From: Plantago elongata
Taxonomy: Eukaryota > Streptophyta > Magnoliopsida > Lamiales > Plantaginaceae
Length of the DNA stretch: 22,140 bases
Direction: 5' to 3'
Assembly (NCBI GenBank): GCA_036897095.1
Contig: JAYMSP010002872.1
Location: 1 to 22,140, forward strand
Below the pieces are notes generated by a model. That model was not told the DNA's origin and did no database searches. It worked only from the letters and a program-made list of their open reading frames with translations. Positions 21,079 through 22,140 of the stretch are shown in pieces (the stretch's first letter is position 1; each line of letters starts with the position of its first letter). A program made the translations under genes and the position numbers.

Positions 21079-21663
21079 AAAGTTCAAAGGGTCTTCCGAT
21101 AAATGTGTTCCATCAAATCCTTCTGAAGAGCAAAGTGAGTGAGCCGATTGTGCATTTCTTTATTTATTCGCCATGTATCCTTCTATGGAGTTGATCAACA
21201 AGGACCAACGTGTGTGAATCGAATGTCCTCAGACAACGGTGCTTCAACTTCAAGTGCATTATCTTTATTGAATTCGTTGACATACTTTTCGCAAGTCTTG
21301 AAGTTGAGATAAAAATATCTTTCATCATCAATGATCATGCATATTATGCAGACAAATATATGTATTCATGATCTTACCTAGCATACGCATAGTATAGGCC
21401 AATGATGGGTTGTGAATAATTGCAAAACGTGCTTGAAGACATCCAAATGCACGCTCCACACCTTTTGGACAGGCCTCTTGCTTTTGCATAAATTTGGATT
21501 CTTCGTGAGTTGTAGGATTTTTCTATGGACTTCACAAATTTTTTATACGCCAAATAAATATGGTGTACTAGTGACTGTTAATTTCAAAGTTAATGGAAGG
21601 CACAATTTAGTTGAATAGATTATCAAATATTGGTGAACGAGCAACAACAGTAAGATCATACAT
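21079..21663 (-). pseudogene. Dead PIF/Harbinger transposase fragment (C-terminal half)
   Basis: Read from 21663 downward, the frame gives MYDLTVVARSPIFDNLFN, then a stop, later VPSINFEIN, then HEESKFMQKQEA and the highly characteristic GVERAFGCLQARFAII and KIMNTYICLHNM. These match the region around the last catalytic acidic residue of Harbinger (DDE_4 type) transposases, where VERAFG-LQARWAI and I-LHNM-VEDE are typical. After LHNM a 4-nt shift (an extra CATG near 21340) restores the frame as IIDDERYFYLNF. The family-type end HFALQKDLMEHIY follows, after further stops. At least five in-frame stops plus the frameshift make it non-functional. The N-terminal half and the element's inverted ends were not found. 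Activity is not possible without repair. Confidence 0.85.
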
Positions 21664-22140
21664 GTTATCTGATAATTAAAAAATTAAATGACAGATCCAA
21701 GTGTCATTGTAGCAAGTAAAATTGCACAAATGTAATTTGATTAATTTATTTAATGCGGAGTACAACTCTCCAGTCTAATCCTCTGATTCTAGTTTCCTAA
21801 GACGGCGAACTTGGATCTTCAAATTCTTCGGTCTAGAACTTGTGTTCAAAGTTGAACGAATGTCGATGCGAGGGCTTCTTGGCTTGATCTCGGATCGAAC
21901 GGACGAACTTGTAGATGTTTAAGGCAAGCAATGACGATCTTCTTGGAGATTTGATGAACTCTTCGAAGAGTGCTTCTCGATCGTCGTAGAACTTGGCTTT
22001 GATCTTGCTTTGATGTTGGTTGATCGTCTAGAAACGTTTCTCCAAGTACGCAGAGGCTTCCTTTTGGATCAAACGGTGACTACTTCTTGATCTCTAGACG
22101 AACTGCTTGACGATTTGATCGGACTTCGAGGCGGATCCCG
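21664..22140. other. Unassigned repeat-like sequence at the right edge
   Basis: From about 21780 the base composition shifts to fewer A/T runs, with recurring words such as CTTGATCT, GATCGTC and GACGAACTTG. This style is often seen in LTRs or internal non-coding parts of LTR retrotransposons, and it may continue beyond the window. No long open frame, primer-binding site or LTR terminus could be identified. Bases 21664-21780 show no feature, but may hold further decayed transposase sequence. Confidence 0.25.

Noticed and set aside
1..22140. A CRISPR array, bacterial operon, viral genome or metabolic gene cluster.
   Set aside because: No regularly spaced repeats with unique spacers, no polycistronic layout, and the three plant genes have unrelated roles.

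Overview
This is nuclear DNA from a flowering plant, most likely a eudicot. The evidence is AT-rich spacers, plant-type GT-AG introns, three recognisable plant genes with many exons, and a dense scatter of plant transposon relics. I cannot name the species. I assembled all three gene models by hand from splice signals, reading-frame continuity and family resemblance. Each one closes without an internal stop.

Layout. At 1-430 there is a repetitive spacer with a damaged tRNA-Arg(ACG)-like gene on the minus strand. A possible 460-bp transposon relic lies at about 436-895. At 1284-4692 (+) an 8-exon gene encodes a 386-residue TLDc-domain protein of the plant OXR type. Its introns carry a tandem duplication and a composite microsatellite. 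From 4693 to about 6500 is a spacer with short direct repeats and gene-like fragments that I could not assign. At 7726-11685 (+), with a 5' leader exon near 6500-6795, lies a SUVR4-type histone-lysine methyltransferase of 617 residues (WIYLD, pre-SET, SET and post-SET). Its second coding intron is of the rare GC-AG class, and its first intron holds a small retroposed insert with perfect 15-bp target-site duplications. From 12316 to 14790 is a transposon-rich spacer. It contains a Stowaway-like MITE nested in another, a second copy of the inner family in reverse orientation, and an 862-bp Mutator-like element with long inverted ends and near-matching 9-bp target duplications. At 15114-20428 (-) a 14-exon gene encodes glutamine-hydrolysing asparagine synthetase of 572 residues, class II (ASN2/ASN3-like). 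It has another GC-AG intron and a competing in-frame splice acceptor. Upstream of it, at 21079-21663 (-), lies a dead PIF/Harbinger transposase. The last 350 bases are more GC-rich and repeat-like but unassigned.

The three genes (an oxidative-stress-linked TLDc protein, a chromatin silencing enzyme and an amino-acid biosynthesis enzyme) have no evident joint pathway. They are ordinary neighbours on a plant chromosome. I found no previously undescribed multi-gene system. The points of interest are splice-site oddities in two genes and the mobile-element structures between and inside the genes.
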